From Paulownia fortunei (taxonomy: Eukaryota > Streptophyta > Magnoliopsida > Lamiales > Paulowniaceae): DNA of 64,000 nt. Position 1 is the first letter of the stretch, and every line of letters starts with the position of its first letter. The notes under the pieces were generated by a model. The model was not told where the DNA came from, searched no databases, and saw only the letters and a program-made list of their open reading frames with translations. Where the stretch lies: the NCBI GenBank assembly GCA_019321725.1, contig CM033118.1, forward strand, positions 15,588,071 through 15,652,070, read 5' to 3'. Positions 24,877 to 36,573 of this stretch are shown piece after piece. A program made the position numbers and the translations under genes.

Positions 24877-26640
24877 ATCATAGATGGAGACAATATGGGC
24901 AGGATCATGCCGTCGCCCATTCACTTTATTTATAATCTTAAGTTTTATATGTATATTATATAAAATTTAAAATTGTGTTCCTTCAAATTTGGAAATTGCC
25001 CTCTTATGTGAACAAAAATATATATCTCGCTCCTCAAACTAAGAATTTTGGCTCCACCCTTTTCTATTAGGCAAAAAATTATCATGGATAATGTTCGAGG
25101 AGAGGCAAATAAATTACATACAAGTAAGGTGAACATAGAAACCCAACATTATCGAATATATAATTTTTATATTATGATAGTGCAAAAGTCGTTTGACTTG
25201 AAGCATTATGGTAATTTTTTGCATAGTTAGTTATGTTTTGATTTATTTTCTGATTACACGATAATTACAAGGGATTCATTTAGGATACAATTTAATTATG
25301 TATGGAGTTTAATGAGCGAACAACAAAGAATCGATCACCTATTTAGTTGTAGGGATAGAACTGTAGTTTTAGTATGAGAGGGTGAGATTGCATCATCAAA
25401 AATATAATGTTTATTATTTAATTTTTATATAAAAATATTTTCTTATTGCAATTTTCTCTCAACTAATTATTAAAAAATAAAATGAATATATATATATATA
25501 TATAGTACATGATATTTATATATAAATTTTCATATCTATCATATTTTCATAAATATTCGAACAAAAAATAATTTCTGAACAAAAATAAGAACTAATTATA
25601 ATTCAATTCAACACAAAATAAAAACTAACTCGCACAATTAGAAGATATGACAATTTAATTGTAATTTTATGGGTCATTATCAAGTATTCAAAACTTTTTT
25701 AATATAATAAAAAAAAATATTCTTAAAATGAAAAGCAGTTTATATAAGTAACTATACATTATTAAAAATTACTTTAGAAAAAGTCGTTATACATATTTTA
25801 AACAAAAAAAAATTATTTTATTTTTTTATTTGTGATGTCGTGAAATCTTGTCCCATAGGATAACCAAAATAATATAAAAATCTACTTATCATTAGATCAA
25901 ATAAAATTAAAAAATAAATAAAACGCAAAGTATTGAACCAAGGGAGCTTAATAAAAATAAATAAATCAAGTAAATGTGAATAAAAAATATTTTAAGAAAT
26001 CAATAAATTAAAAATATTTTAGAAAGTTAATGAAGTTCTTAACTGCTTTTATTATGAAAGAGACTCGTTATTAAAATAAAAATAATTTTTAATATTAATA
26101 AAAAATTATTGTAACATATCAAAAATAAAAATTATCAATTAAGCTTGTTTCACAAAACTAGTGCAAGAATCTGAGCAGTATTTCAAAACCATTAATCAAA
26201 TGAAATTATTTTTTTATAATAAAAAGTTTAGACTTATGATTTTTTGCAAAATAAAAAATATAATAACTTCAAATATTAAGCAACCAAAGTGGAATCAAAC
26301 ATGTTAAAAACTAAAACTAAAAAATAAAAAATAACAATAATGAGTGTTTTTGATTAAAACATGCCATATTTATATAAATGAAATCATAATAAAATTTTGA
26401 AAGTTAGTACAAATATCTTTTAGAACTTTGTATCAATAATAAATTATATCACCTCAATTTTTTAAAAAAAATAAAGTTTAAAAATTTGTGGGGGGGGGTG
26501 GGGGGGTGGGGGCAACTGGAATATTTTAATTATTCAAGAGAGGAGGGCAAAATTTTTAAATTTATTAAATTTACTTAATAAAAAAGTAATTGTAAAAAAT
26601 TGGGGGTGCCCCAGCCCGCCCACTGGCTCCATCACTGTTT
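24877..26640. mobile_element. Possible non-autonomous DNA transposon with short inverted ends
   Basis: The left end (CATAGATGGAGACAATATGGGC) resembles the reverse complement of the right end (CAGTGATGGAGCCAGTGGGC). The flanks are similar as well (TCTATAAT on the left, TCTATATT on the right). The interior is AT-rich and non-coding and carries a G-rich tract at 26,490-26,512. The superfamily is uncertain, and the boundaries are approximate. Confidence 0.35.
26490..26512 (+). repeat. G-rich tract with G-quadruplex potential
   Basis: Runs of 9, 7 and 5 G are separated by single T residues. The 9-base run can supply two G-tracts, so an intramolecular four-tract quadruplex is possible. It stands out in otherwise AT-rich DNA. 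Confidence 0.8.
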
Positions 26641-27673
26641 CTATATTTTTCATTATTCTTTATTTAACTTAAAAATTCTTGATCAAGATGAAAATTGAAA
26701 AAAATAAATAATTGGGAAGTCCGGAACACAAATTCTCCATGAAGGAGGGCTCTTAAAGCTCTGAGGTTATGCTAATAATCGTGACAACAATACTCCTGGT
26801 GAAGAACGAACTAACAAGTCAAAGATGACTGGCTTCAAGACTATTAACACTGACAAGGAAGGCCTTCAAGTTGGGTTTCTTTTTTTTTTTGGCAAAATTA
26901 TGATTATCCAATAAAGTCCTATTTTACAACTTATGAGAAACTGTGCAAGTATTTCTTGCCCATTTTAAATAGAATTCTGGCAAGTTGCTGTGACATATAC
27001 TTCTTCCGATAAGTAAAGGATGTCTTCATCCCTATTGTTTGTCCAAATATTTTTGTTTCATTTCTAAATGTAAACAATTATTCATTTATTTACACCATTA
27101 TTCTGCGCTTTAAATCTGTTTAATTAGGTTTTGTAGCTTACATATTTCATGATTCAAGTAGTTTAGATATGGTACATGAAAAATTAAGTCCTATAATTAT
27201 GTGTTCCACATTTATTTTAATGCAAATAAACAAAGGTTAATTACACCTTCCTTCTCTTGTTATTTTGGGTAAACAAAATAGGTACATGTCCTAAATCTAG
27301 CCTATAAGGCCAGGGAATTTGGGCCGTATTGGAATACTGGGGCTTAGCTGTTGGGCCCTGGGCCTGGATGCCAGTAGACTTGAGGATTACTCAGCTTTTG
27401 GTTAAGGTGGCCCATAGTACTACTTTTGAGGTTCTTAATAATGATTTGTGCTGAGCTGATTAACATACCTCTCAAGCATGTTTGAGTAGTTCTGAGTGTG
27501 ATTGAGCTAGTCCAATAGTAGGTCGGTCAGTCTATGCCAAATGTGCAGGTTGGGACCGAACATGTAGACCTTGTCTAATTTAAATTGGTTTGATTTCATG
27601 TATTATTATTTAGCTAAACTCTTACTCAGAAAGTTCGAACATTCAAATGGAGTTCTAAAATAACACTACTAAG
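26641..27673. other. Intergenic, left flank of the CACTA element
   Basis: No gene. A GC-richer patch at about 27,300-27,420 (GGGCCCTGGGCCTGG) looks like repeat debris but was not identified. Confidence 0.45.
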
Positions 27674-27689
27674 ATTCACTAAAAGAAAT

Positions 27690-28190
27690 TTATATTTTAG
27701 CGATAAATTTTTTCATCGCTAACAATTCTATTTTCGTCGTTAAAATGTATTAGCGACAAAAACTTTCCTTCGCTAAAGTCGTCGCAATAAGACCGTTGTA
27801 AAAAAATTTGGCGATAAAAATTCGGCTAACGCCGCAAAGTTTAGCGATGACAATTTTCGTCGCAAAAATTCAAAAGTTCGTCGTTAAATATTCACTTAAC
27901 AACGAAATCTGTAAAAACTTTCGTCGTTAAAATATATAAAAAAAATAAATAAATATTGAATTATTAGCGACGAAATTTACACCATTTGTCGCTAAACTTA
28001 CCGACGAAAACCACAATTCATCGCTGAATTAATAATATTTTAAAAAAAATATGAAAAAATTTTAGCTACAAAATTTAATCTTTCGTCGCTAACCTTTGTG
28101 ACGAATTATTTTTTTGTCGCTATATAAATAAGATTTTAAAAAAATATGAAAAAAATTTAGCGACGAATTCTGAAAATTAGTCGCTACAAT
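27690..28190. repeat. CACTA left subterminal repeat array
   Basis: At least a dozen copies of variants of TTAGCGACGAAA and its reverse complement TTCGTCGCTAA occur here, alternating in orientation. In En/Spm such subterminal motifs bind the TnpA-type protein. Spacing is irregular, roughly 25-60 bp. Confidence 0.85.
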
Positions 28191-28668
28191 TAGTTTTTTT
28201 AATTATTTTTATTTATTTCGATCTCTTTATCCTGTTTTAAATAAAAAATCTACAACCTGTTTATCACAACCATTCACAAGATATTTATCATTCCAACAAT
28301 CTAAACATTAACTAAAAGACATTTTATTAAAAAACCTCATTGTATATTAAAGAAAGCATCATATATACAAATCATACAAATGAATAATTAAACAAACCAT
28401 TATAAAAGTTAACATTAAAAGTAAAATATTTTTATATACAAATTAGACAGAAGTCTAATACACCTAAATGAGAATCAAAATCATAATTTTCAAGTACTTT
28501 TCTAGTCATGACTGCAAAATAACAAACCAAATATATAATTAAAAATAAATCAACACTATATATAAACATAATCGTATATATCAAAACAAAAGTAACAGCT
28601 TATATGAATAACATTAACATAACAATTAATCCATTTAAAAAAAGTTATGAAACATTTACACAAAATTA

Positions 28669-30063
28669 AGTCTGAGGCGGTGGAGGCCGGAGTGGAGCTG
28701 AGGAGGATGGCTGCTGTTGGCTCAGCGACTGTATCGCTTGTGATGCACCGGAAGACACTTTATCAAGAAACTACAGAATCATAAATTGTTGTGACTCCAT
28801 GAGATGCATTCTGTCTTTATAAACTAGTAGCTTAGTCCTGGGCTCTACAAGCTCAGTCCTAGTGTCTGCTTACTCGGTCCTCGTGTCTGCTAGCTCATCC
28901 TGTGTCATATGAAGCTGATCTCTAAGTGTTGCATTGGTCGGTCTAGATGATGTAGCATCAGAAGTAGTCGACCTGAGAGGTTTGGGCCCATTTCCAAGCC
29001 CACGCACATACCACGAACGTGTACCAAGAACCTGATCACACACTCTATCTGCAATCTGTACGTTGTTTAAGACATGAGTATCATCCCAGTATCAGTGTGA
29101 GTCTGTGACTCTCGGTGCTCCTCTCGAAGTCGCACCATCTCATTCTAAAATTAATGAATATCAATATATTTAGTTTCAAATTAATTAAAAAGAAATAATT
29201 AAATGAATTAATTACTTACATATGCGCTCTGAGCTCTATTTCCAACCCAATCATTCGTAGTGCTGTAGTGAGTTTCATTAAAAATAGTAATCCGATCTTT
29301 TCTACTAGTTCCATCAGTCTAGAAATAACATGTCATATGTTATTTTAATGAATAAAGTAATTATTTAAATGAAACTTAAGATTTTATATACTTACACCAT
29401 CGTAACTGTACTGCACAAATGACTTTGAATTTTCGCGAAGATTATAAACAACTTTGCTTGATTTGCGGAGTTCGTCGCTGACCGTTTTTACAAAAAAAAA
29501 TTAAAGCAATAAATATTTTAAGATTAAATTAATAAACATAATATTTCATTAAATAAATTAGCTAAAATTTATAATTAAATTTATCTTAAACTCTTTTAAC
29601 TCGAATAATGTGCACATATACTCCCAATTCGCCTGAGTGTCACAGAAATCATGAGGCATATGTTTCAATCGCTCCTCCCAAGGTAAGGCTGTGAGACTTT
29701 TGTAGTGTTTGTGCATCTTCTGGCAGTTGTCTCTGTATCGAGCACTCATCAACCTATCGGTCATTTCTTAACTGACTCTGGTCCTGTGCTAAAGTCTAAA
29801 ATAAACATAGCCTACAAAAAAAAAAATATTAACATTTAATATATCAAAGAGAAAGTAAATCGACAAATAAGATAGTTAATTATACTAACCGACAACCGAT
29901 CAAATATGGGCCTCTTCTGCTCCTCTGTAATATGCCTCCAATTAGCAACTTGTAACGGTGCAAACTTCTTCACTGCTACACCGAGCTCTGTCATAAAGGA
30001 AGATGCATGGTGCCCTGTAGGACGACCATCAGATTTGCAAAATGTAACTGGTATCTGCCCCAT
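28669..30063 (-). pseudogene. TNP1/Ptta-type CACTA protein (Transposase_24-like)
   Basis: Several minus-strand exon-like blocks show the plant transposase (Ptta/En/Spm) family. From the 5' side these are: GHHASSFMTELGVAVKKFAP...NWRHITEEQKRPIFDRL (30,063-29,890); MSARYRDNCQKMHKHY...LPWEERLKHMP...QANWEYMCTLF (29,764-29,600); SSKVVYNLRENSKSFVQYSYDG (about 29,475-29,400); TDGTSRKDRITIFNETHYS (about 29,330-29,270); and a proline/glutamine-rich end, SLSQQQPSSSAPLRPPPPQT (ending near 28,669). In En/Spm this protein binds the subterminal repeats and regulates transposition. Exact introns were not resolved, and at least one in-frame stop is present, so I call it a degraded gene. Confidence 0.7.
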
Positions 30064-30734
30064 CTCTTCTATATAACATTTGAGTTTGTCACCATGTGCG
30101 ACTCTTGTATCTCAATGCTACCTCTGCGTAGAAGCTGCAATAGTAAAAAATGTGTTAGATTACTGTTCAATATAATTATTAAATAATAATAATATAAAAC
30201 AAGTTAAAAAACAAAACAAACCATCAGATGTATCATCCTCAATCAGAATATCAGAAGTAGCTCGATCAATAATGGGTTGCTCATCAATCCTTTTAGGAAG
30301 CATACCTATAAAAACCAAACATGTGGTTAAACAGATAATATAAATAAGATTATTTATGAACTTTACTAACAAATTAGGAATAATATTAATTTATTGAAAA
30401 TTCTTACAGTAAACAGAACTCGAAAAAGTTACTATAGTAGAGAGTGGCTAGAGGGTGCAAACAACTGCTAGTGAATGATTGAAAAAAATAATAATTAGTA
30501 AACGTAATCAAAAGATGTAAATATCAAGCTTGAAATAATAATTATTAACATTCACAATTAACAATAATAAATGAATGAAATAAAATTAGAGATAAAGCAA
30601 ATGATAAAATAATTCGATGAAAGGAAACCAAACATGCCTATTGGATTTTTATTATTTTCTTTTGAGAAGTTTATAATGTCATAGTATAAATACTTAATAA
30701 AATAAAGTAAAATAAAAGTTGATAGTTCATACCA

Positions 30735-33734
30735 TTAGTCACTACCATCATCAAACATTTGCTCTTCTCCCTCACTATCTAACTGAGTTGCCAAAATAAA
30801 TGGATCATCCTCATACCATGTCTTAAAAGTGTCAATACATATTAGACCAAACTCTTGCACGACTGATTTCTTTTTGGGGTTACACTGGAACCAATCACAC
30901 CAAAATAAATGTACTTTATATTCAAACGTGTAAAAAATTAAAACAACATCCTTCAAAACTAAAAAAAAATCTAAGTTATCACCTTCATCAGATGATGGTA
31001 CACTAACCCCACTATTATAGTGTATGGTATCGAACACCATTAACAATACAAGCATCATGTAGTCGAAATTCAACATCAGGTCCCAATGCTAGAGAGTATA
31101 GTTCATCTGTAGCTTCTGGATTTTTTTGATTTCTTAGCTTAATCATTTTGTCCCTAAATCACTGCAGATATTGCTTATCGTAACATTGTAGAATGCAGTA
31201 AGAAGGATTTCTTGATGAAAGAATTTGCAAATGTTCATTGCACACAAACATATATAACTATTACGAACTCAATCAAAATTACAAAAAAAAAATAGAATAT
31301 AATTTGAAATCTTACTTTCTATATCGGTCGACTTCCTTGCAATTATTGAGAACATACCAATGTGCTTTCTTACGTAAAGCAAGAGGCAATTTATGATCTC
31401 GTTGGCTGCCCATCACTCTTACTTGTTGATTGAAAATACTTAAGGTGAATAAAATAGGTTGACTAGCATCTTTGTTACATTTCGGTCTAGTAAATCTTGT
31501 TTCAATTTGGCTCATATATAAAGATGAGAAAGTCAATGCTTCATTTACAATATATCCCTCTGCAATAAATCCCTCTAGTCTTGGCATATTGTGAATATAC
31601 TTTTTAAGTGTTCGCAAATACCTTTCAAATGGGTACATCCATCATGATAAAATATGTCCAACTAATATAGCCTCGTGGGGTAAATGAACCATAATGTCAA
31701 AAAATGCTGGAGGAAATATTCTTTCCATCTTGCATAAAATGAATACTATGTCCTCCTTCATTTTTTTCAAGTTTGCAACATGTAAAGTTCTTGAAGTGAG
31801 TTTTTTGAAAAAGTCACATAACTCAACAATTGTGCCACACATATCCTTTGGCAAAAACATCCTTATGGCGATTGGAAGTAATCTTTGCAGAAGGATATGA
31901 CTGTCATGTGTCTTCAAGCCACATAACTTTCTATCATTCACATTCACATTTCTTGAGATATTTGCAGCATAACCATCGGGGAACTTCATAGATTTTAAAA
32001 ACTGACAAAATTCACGTATTTCTTCCCAAGTGAATGTGTAACTTGATTGTGGCTTATTAACTCTGTCCCCAGTCTTTTTCAGATGCAATTCACTTTTTAT
32101 ACCCATATCTTGCATGTCTAATCGAGCTTTGACCGTGTCCTTCAACTTTCCATCTATACTCAACAATGTGCCAATCAGAGCATCACAAATGTTCTTTTCA
32201 ATGTGCATAACATTCAGATTATGCCTCAACTTCAAGTCTAACCAATACTCTAACTTAAAGAAAATTAACTTTTTAACCCAATTCGTATTACCAACTGAAC
32301 GTCTTCTTTTGCCAGTTACCGCAGGATCTTTACCAAAGATCACTTCAGGCAGCGCATCTAACTGAGTTAAAATCTGACTACCAAAAAGGTTCTGCCATCT
32401 TCACTTTCAAACTTCCCATTGAAACTCTTATTTTTACGCCATCAGTGTTTATCATGTAAGAACCGTTAATGGCCTGTGTAACATATTTTATTGTGCAATC
32501 TTTGATTCGCAGTATATTCAAGACATACAAGACATGCATTATAACCCTTTGTACTCCACTTAGACAATGGAAAGTCATGAATTGTCCATATAATGTAATC
32601 GAAATATTCGTTCAGTAGTTGTATCATATGCTTCTATCCCTTCACTCTATAACTCCTTCAATTCATTGATTAAAGGACGCAAGTACATATCTATCTCTTT
32701 TTCAAGTGCCTTAGGCCCATGAATTAAAAGAGACATAACCATGTACGATGGTTTCATCATTTTCCATAGGGATAAATTATACGGCACAAGTAAAACTGGT
32801 CACATACTGTAAGCATTTGACATGTTTCCAAACGGATTAAAACCATCAGTTGCCAAGCCCAAACGAATATTTCTAGGATCATCTGCAAATATTTTATGCA
32901 ATTTGTCAAACTCTTTCCACGCTTCAGCATCAGTTGGGTGTCTCAGTACCCCGTTTATTTCAACCCTTTTTTCTTTATGCCATCTCATATCTCTTACTAT
33001 ATGTTTTGACAAAAACAACTGCTATAGTCTATGTTTTTGAGGGATTTTTTTCTTGTTCACCTCATCATACTTAAATCGCGACTCCTTACACATCAGACAT
33101 GTATCTTTTCCCTTGTGCTCATCCCAAAATAAGATACAATTATTTTTACAAGCATGTATAAATTCATATCCCAAACCTAACTCTCTTAACATTTTTTAGC
33201 TTCGTAATAAGAGCTTGGAATTGCATTTGGTTTCAAAAATACTTCTCGCAACAATTAAAGCAACATATTAAATGACTTATTGCTCCAACCATTCAACACC
33301 TTCACATGCATTAATTTCACTAAGAAACAAAATGCAGAAAAATTATTATAGCTAGAACATAACTCTCGATGTGCTTTTTCAAACATTGATATATAACTTG
33401 CCCAACTCTTCCGCAGACGGGTTCTCATTATTGTCCTTCCGTCGAACCCTACTACTACCAACAACTTCAGCATCTCTTAAGTCATTTAACATATCAAAGA
33501 AAGTATCATCTTCTTCGTGACATACTCAACTTCATTTGCGGAATTTGTATCATTACTTGGTGTAGTAACTTCTCCATGAAAAATCCACACTTTGTATAAC
33601 TTAAAAATCTCCCATCTATAAAGGTGTCCTCGAACGTAATCCAAATTAAATTGATATAAATTTCCATACTTTCGACAAGGACAACGAATTTTCGATAATT
33701 CAAAGGTTGACATATAATTCTTTGCTACATTCAA
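30735..33734 (-). pseudogene. TNP2-type CACTA transposase, broken
   Basis: Domains follow each other in the usual order on the minus strand. Positions 33,734-33,486 hold a Transpos_assoc-like N-terminus (IRCPCRKYGN...GHLYRWEIFKLYKVWIFHGE). Positions 33,018-32,378 hold the Transposase_21 core, including RHPTDAEAWKEFD...NIRLGLATDGFNPFG. Positions 32,343-31,642 continue it (HNLNVMHIEKNICDALIGTL...FLPKDMCGTIVELCDFFK). Positions 31,638-31,312 match DUF4218 (MYPFERYLRTLKKYIHN...AEGYIVNEALTFSS), and 31,076-30,735 match DUF4216 (CDWFQ...VQEFGLI...DDPFILATQ). Intact relatives are one protein of about 1,000 residues; here frames are split by stops and shifts, so no full transposase can be made from this copy. 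Confidence 0.88.
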
Positions 33735-34249
33735 AAAATTATTTAAACCATTTATGTATTCTGGAGCTACTCGATTCTAATTCATTATCCAATTTCAATC
33801 CATAATTATACGACCTATTGATGATAGTAATTAGATAATTGATTTTAAAGCATTCATGTTCATTAATGGCATGCATTGCTCCCACTTCTACTTCCACTCT
33901 TTGGTAAGGGCCCTATTCCATTCAAGAATATGCATTTATTTGTTATTTTATAAGTATGACCACTTTGTTTCATGCACATAAAAATTTCGGCAGCATCTCC
34001 CCATAGTTCTCCAAGTACACATATTACAGTATACCTAAAAAATAAAGGGAGATACAAACCAAAATAGTTAATTATGTACATGAGATAAATAACATATTAA
34101 TAAAACCATAATTAAGTACATGTTTTCAAACTGTCCAAATTGAACAATTCAGAATTTAACATCAAATTTTAAAATCATTCAAGATTTTAAAATTTTTTGA
34201 TGCTAAATTCCAAATGGGGTCTAAGGTTTGTAAATGCATATGCAAAAAC

Positions 34250-34352
34250 AAAAATAAGAAAATATAATTAATTTTTATTAAATCAGTCCGACCGATTGAA
34301 CCGCTAATTATTAAAAGACCGATTTGATTACCAATCCAGTTATGAAAACACT
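34250..34352. repeat. Right half of a dispersed hAT-like MITE inside the CACTA
   Basis: The sequence TCAGTCCGACCGATTGAACCGC ... CCAGTTATGAAAACACT matches the right half of the MITE at 42,845-43,277 and part of the repeat at 59,460-59,850. The left half is missing, so this is a truncated copy. Confidence 0.55.
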
Positions 34353-34649
34353 GCTCCTTATCACTTGTAAACACAAACAACTACTACATTATTACTGATA
34401 AAAATCCTTTGAACCCATGTGGAAACTCAAAACCAATAATAAATTTTAAAGTCGTGCTAATCGATGGGAGTGTGGGATATAATTAAATCAGTTCACATCT
34501 AGAAGTGTGAGATAAGTTGAGTCAATTTACGAGTGAAGCTCAATTTGAGTTTTAGCTCAAATATAGGTATTCAAAAGTTTATGAGTAGTTCGAGAGCTTT
34601 TATTTTATTTTTATTTAAAATTTATTTTATAAATTAATAATGGTTGTGC

Positions 34650-34655
<6 letters not shown>

Positions 34656-34680
<25 letters not shown>
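34656..34680. repeat. (ATT)n microsatellite
   Basis: About eight ATT units inside the CACTA element. Confidence 0.9.
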
Positions 34681-34682
<2 letters not shown>

Positions 34683-35274
34683 CACTAATAGTGATAATAA
34701 AATAAGTGTATATTATCATAATAATATTTTATTATCATAAAAATATTAATGAATTTAAATTATAATTTAATAATACCCCTCAACTATATGCTTGTAACAC
34801 TTTGCTCCCTCCAACTAAGAAAATATAATATATTTTTTAATTTTAAGATCTCTTCAATATATTTGGGAAAATATTGAAGTTAAAATATGAAAACTTAAAA
34901 TTTTACATTAACTTAAATATATAAAGCAATTAATTTATATTTAACTAACTCTAAAATGATATATTTTGGATTTTATATTAAAGTCATATTTTTTATGTAA
35001 TAAATTAACTTTATTGTTAATTTTAGTATATAATATTTAATAGAAAAAACTTGAAAGACCAAGCAAAATGCACCAAATCTTTTTCCCATCACTTATCCAA
35101 ATACACTGAAATTGACTTGAAGATTGGCATTATAATAAAAAATAAGAAACTACGTACAAACGGCATACACAACTAGGAATCAAGAACCAATTTTCATGGA
35201 AGAGATGCATAATCATTTATTCTTTTATCATAATTATTGGAAGAAATTGAAATCACAAAAACTATATATAATAA

Positions 35275-35637
35275 TTAATTCAAATCAAGAATCAGCTTAG
35301 CATATTCATGGAATGTACTAAGCGTCAGCTGCTCACGACGGTGGCGGTGGTTATGGCTGTGGAAGAGGATAGATGCGGCGGAGCAGGGGTTGTGGCTGCG
35401 GAGTGATGGTGGCAGCGGAGGATGGTGATGTACTAGGAGGTTGCTGTGCGGGGCAATGGCGGTGGCGGTGATGGCGGAGCAGAGGTCAACGAGTTGTGTC
35501 TTTGTGAGCGACGGTGGTAGTCGAGGAAAGGGCTGCACCAGGCGGCGGCTGCGTGGGGCAGTGGCGGTGGCAGTGGAAGATGACGGAGGTGGTGGCGCGC
35601 GCGAGGGAGAGAGATAGAAAGAGATAAGGGTTTTCAA
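35275..35637 (-). other. GC-rich, internally repeated leader block of the CACTA
   Basis: A 360-bp GC-rich island in an AT-rich element. Two related units of about 120 bp, each with GGCGGTGGCGG-type strings, occur in tandem. The minus-strand frame is 120 residues of serine, proline, threonine and histidine with no family match. It lies just inside the right subterminal repeats, at the probable 5' end of the transposase transcript. In En/Spm a GC-rich control region sits at the same place. I treat it as regulatory or non-coding leader rather than a protein gene. Confidence 0.45.
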
Positions 35638-35674
35638 TCGGAGAAGAAAGGAGAAAAGAAAAAGATAAAACTCG

Positions 35675-36345
35675 ATATGTTAGCGATGAATTTTTCGCAA
35701 GCCGTCGCTAACATATTTCTAAAAATTAAAAATAAAATAACACTTAGCGACGACATGTAGGGACGTCGTCGCTAACATGCATGTTAGCAACGTATTTTTT
35801 GAAAGTCGTCAATAACATATTTGTTAAAAATAAAAATTAAATGACACTCAACAACGACATGCAATTTTATCGTCGCTAAGACAAGAAAATTTCAAAAAAA
35901 TAAAAATTAAATTACTCTTAGCAATATTAATAGGAATGTTGTCGCTAAGTTTCAAAAACTTAGCGACAGAATGTAGAAATCATCGCAAAAATGCTACGAA
36001 AATAAAAGAAAAATCATTTTTATTTAACTTTAGCGATGGAATTTACAACCCTCGTCGCTAAAATAGGAAAATAAATATAAATTTATATATTTTTTTAAAG
36101 TTAACGACGATACTTCCACAAAATCGCCACTAACATACAATGTTAGCGACGATATCAAACACGTGCCGTCGCTAACAATTGTGAAAAATAGAATAAATAT
36201 AAATTTAATGTTAGCGATGATGTTTTTCATGCCGTCGCTAACATTTTCACCATATTTAATGACGGTTTTTGATTGATTCATCGCTTATAGTTATCTTAGC
36301 GACAAAAATAAGTTGTTGTCGCTAAAATTTTGTCACTATTTTCTC
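35675..36345. repeat. CACTA right subterminal repeat array
   Basis: Variants of TTAGCGACGA and TCGTCGCTAA, mostly as facing pairs that form imperfect hairpins (for example around 36,142-36,172 and 36,208-36,240). This array mirrors the one at the left end. Confidence 0.85.
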
Positions 36346-36573
36346 TTTTTTATGTAGGGATTTAAATCCTGTCAAGAGTAAATTCCTTAATAGGTGGGTG
36401 TTTGGGTTATCACTATTACCTCAATAAGGAAGTAGAATTCTTCATTTTTTCTTTCACTTTATCTGCTATATATAGGCTTCATGGACTCAACATTCTCTGA
36501 TTATCATTCTTAATCAGTTATTGATTTAAATATTAAAAGGTTTTCACTGAGCAAACCCAATATCCCGACCCTT

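Larger units (their letters stand above)
27677..36359 (-). mobile_element. CACTA (En/Spm) DNA transposon, 8.7 kb, decayed
   Basis: The left end is CACTAAAAGAAATTT; the right end in reverse complement is CCCTACATAAAAAAG, a CACTA terminus with one changed base. Both ends are flanked by ATT (27,674-27,676 and 36,360-36,362), the 3-bp target duplication expected of CACTA elements. Subterminal regions carry many short TTAGCGACGA-type repeats in both orientations. Inside, on the minus strand, lie remains of a TNP2-type transposase (30.7-33.7 kb) followed by a TNP1/Ptta-type second protein (28.67-30.06 kb), the same gene order as tnpD and tnpA in En/Spm. Stops and frameshifts interrupt the transposase, so the element is unlikely to be autonomous. 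Confidence 0.92.

Noticed and set aside
27677..28190. CRISPR-like array of short repeats
   Set aside because: Repeats alternate in orientation with irregular spacing at the end of a CACTA element in a plant genome; they are transposase-protein binding repeats.
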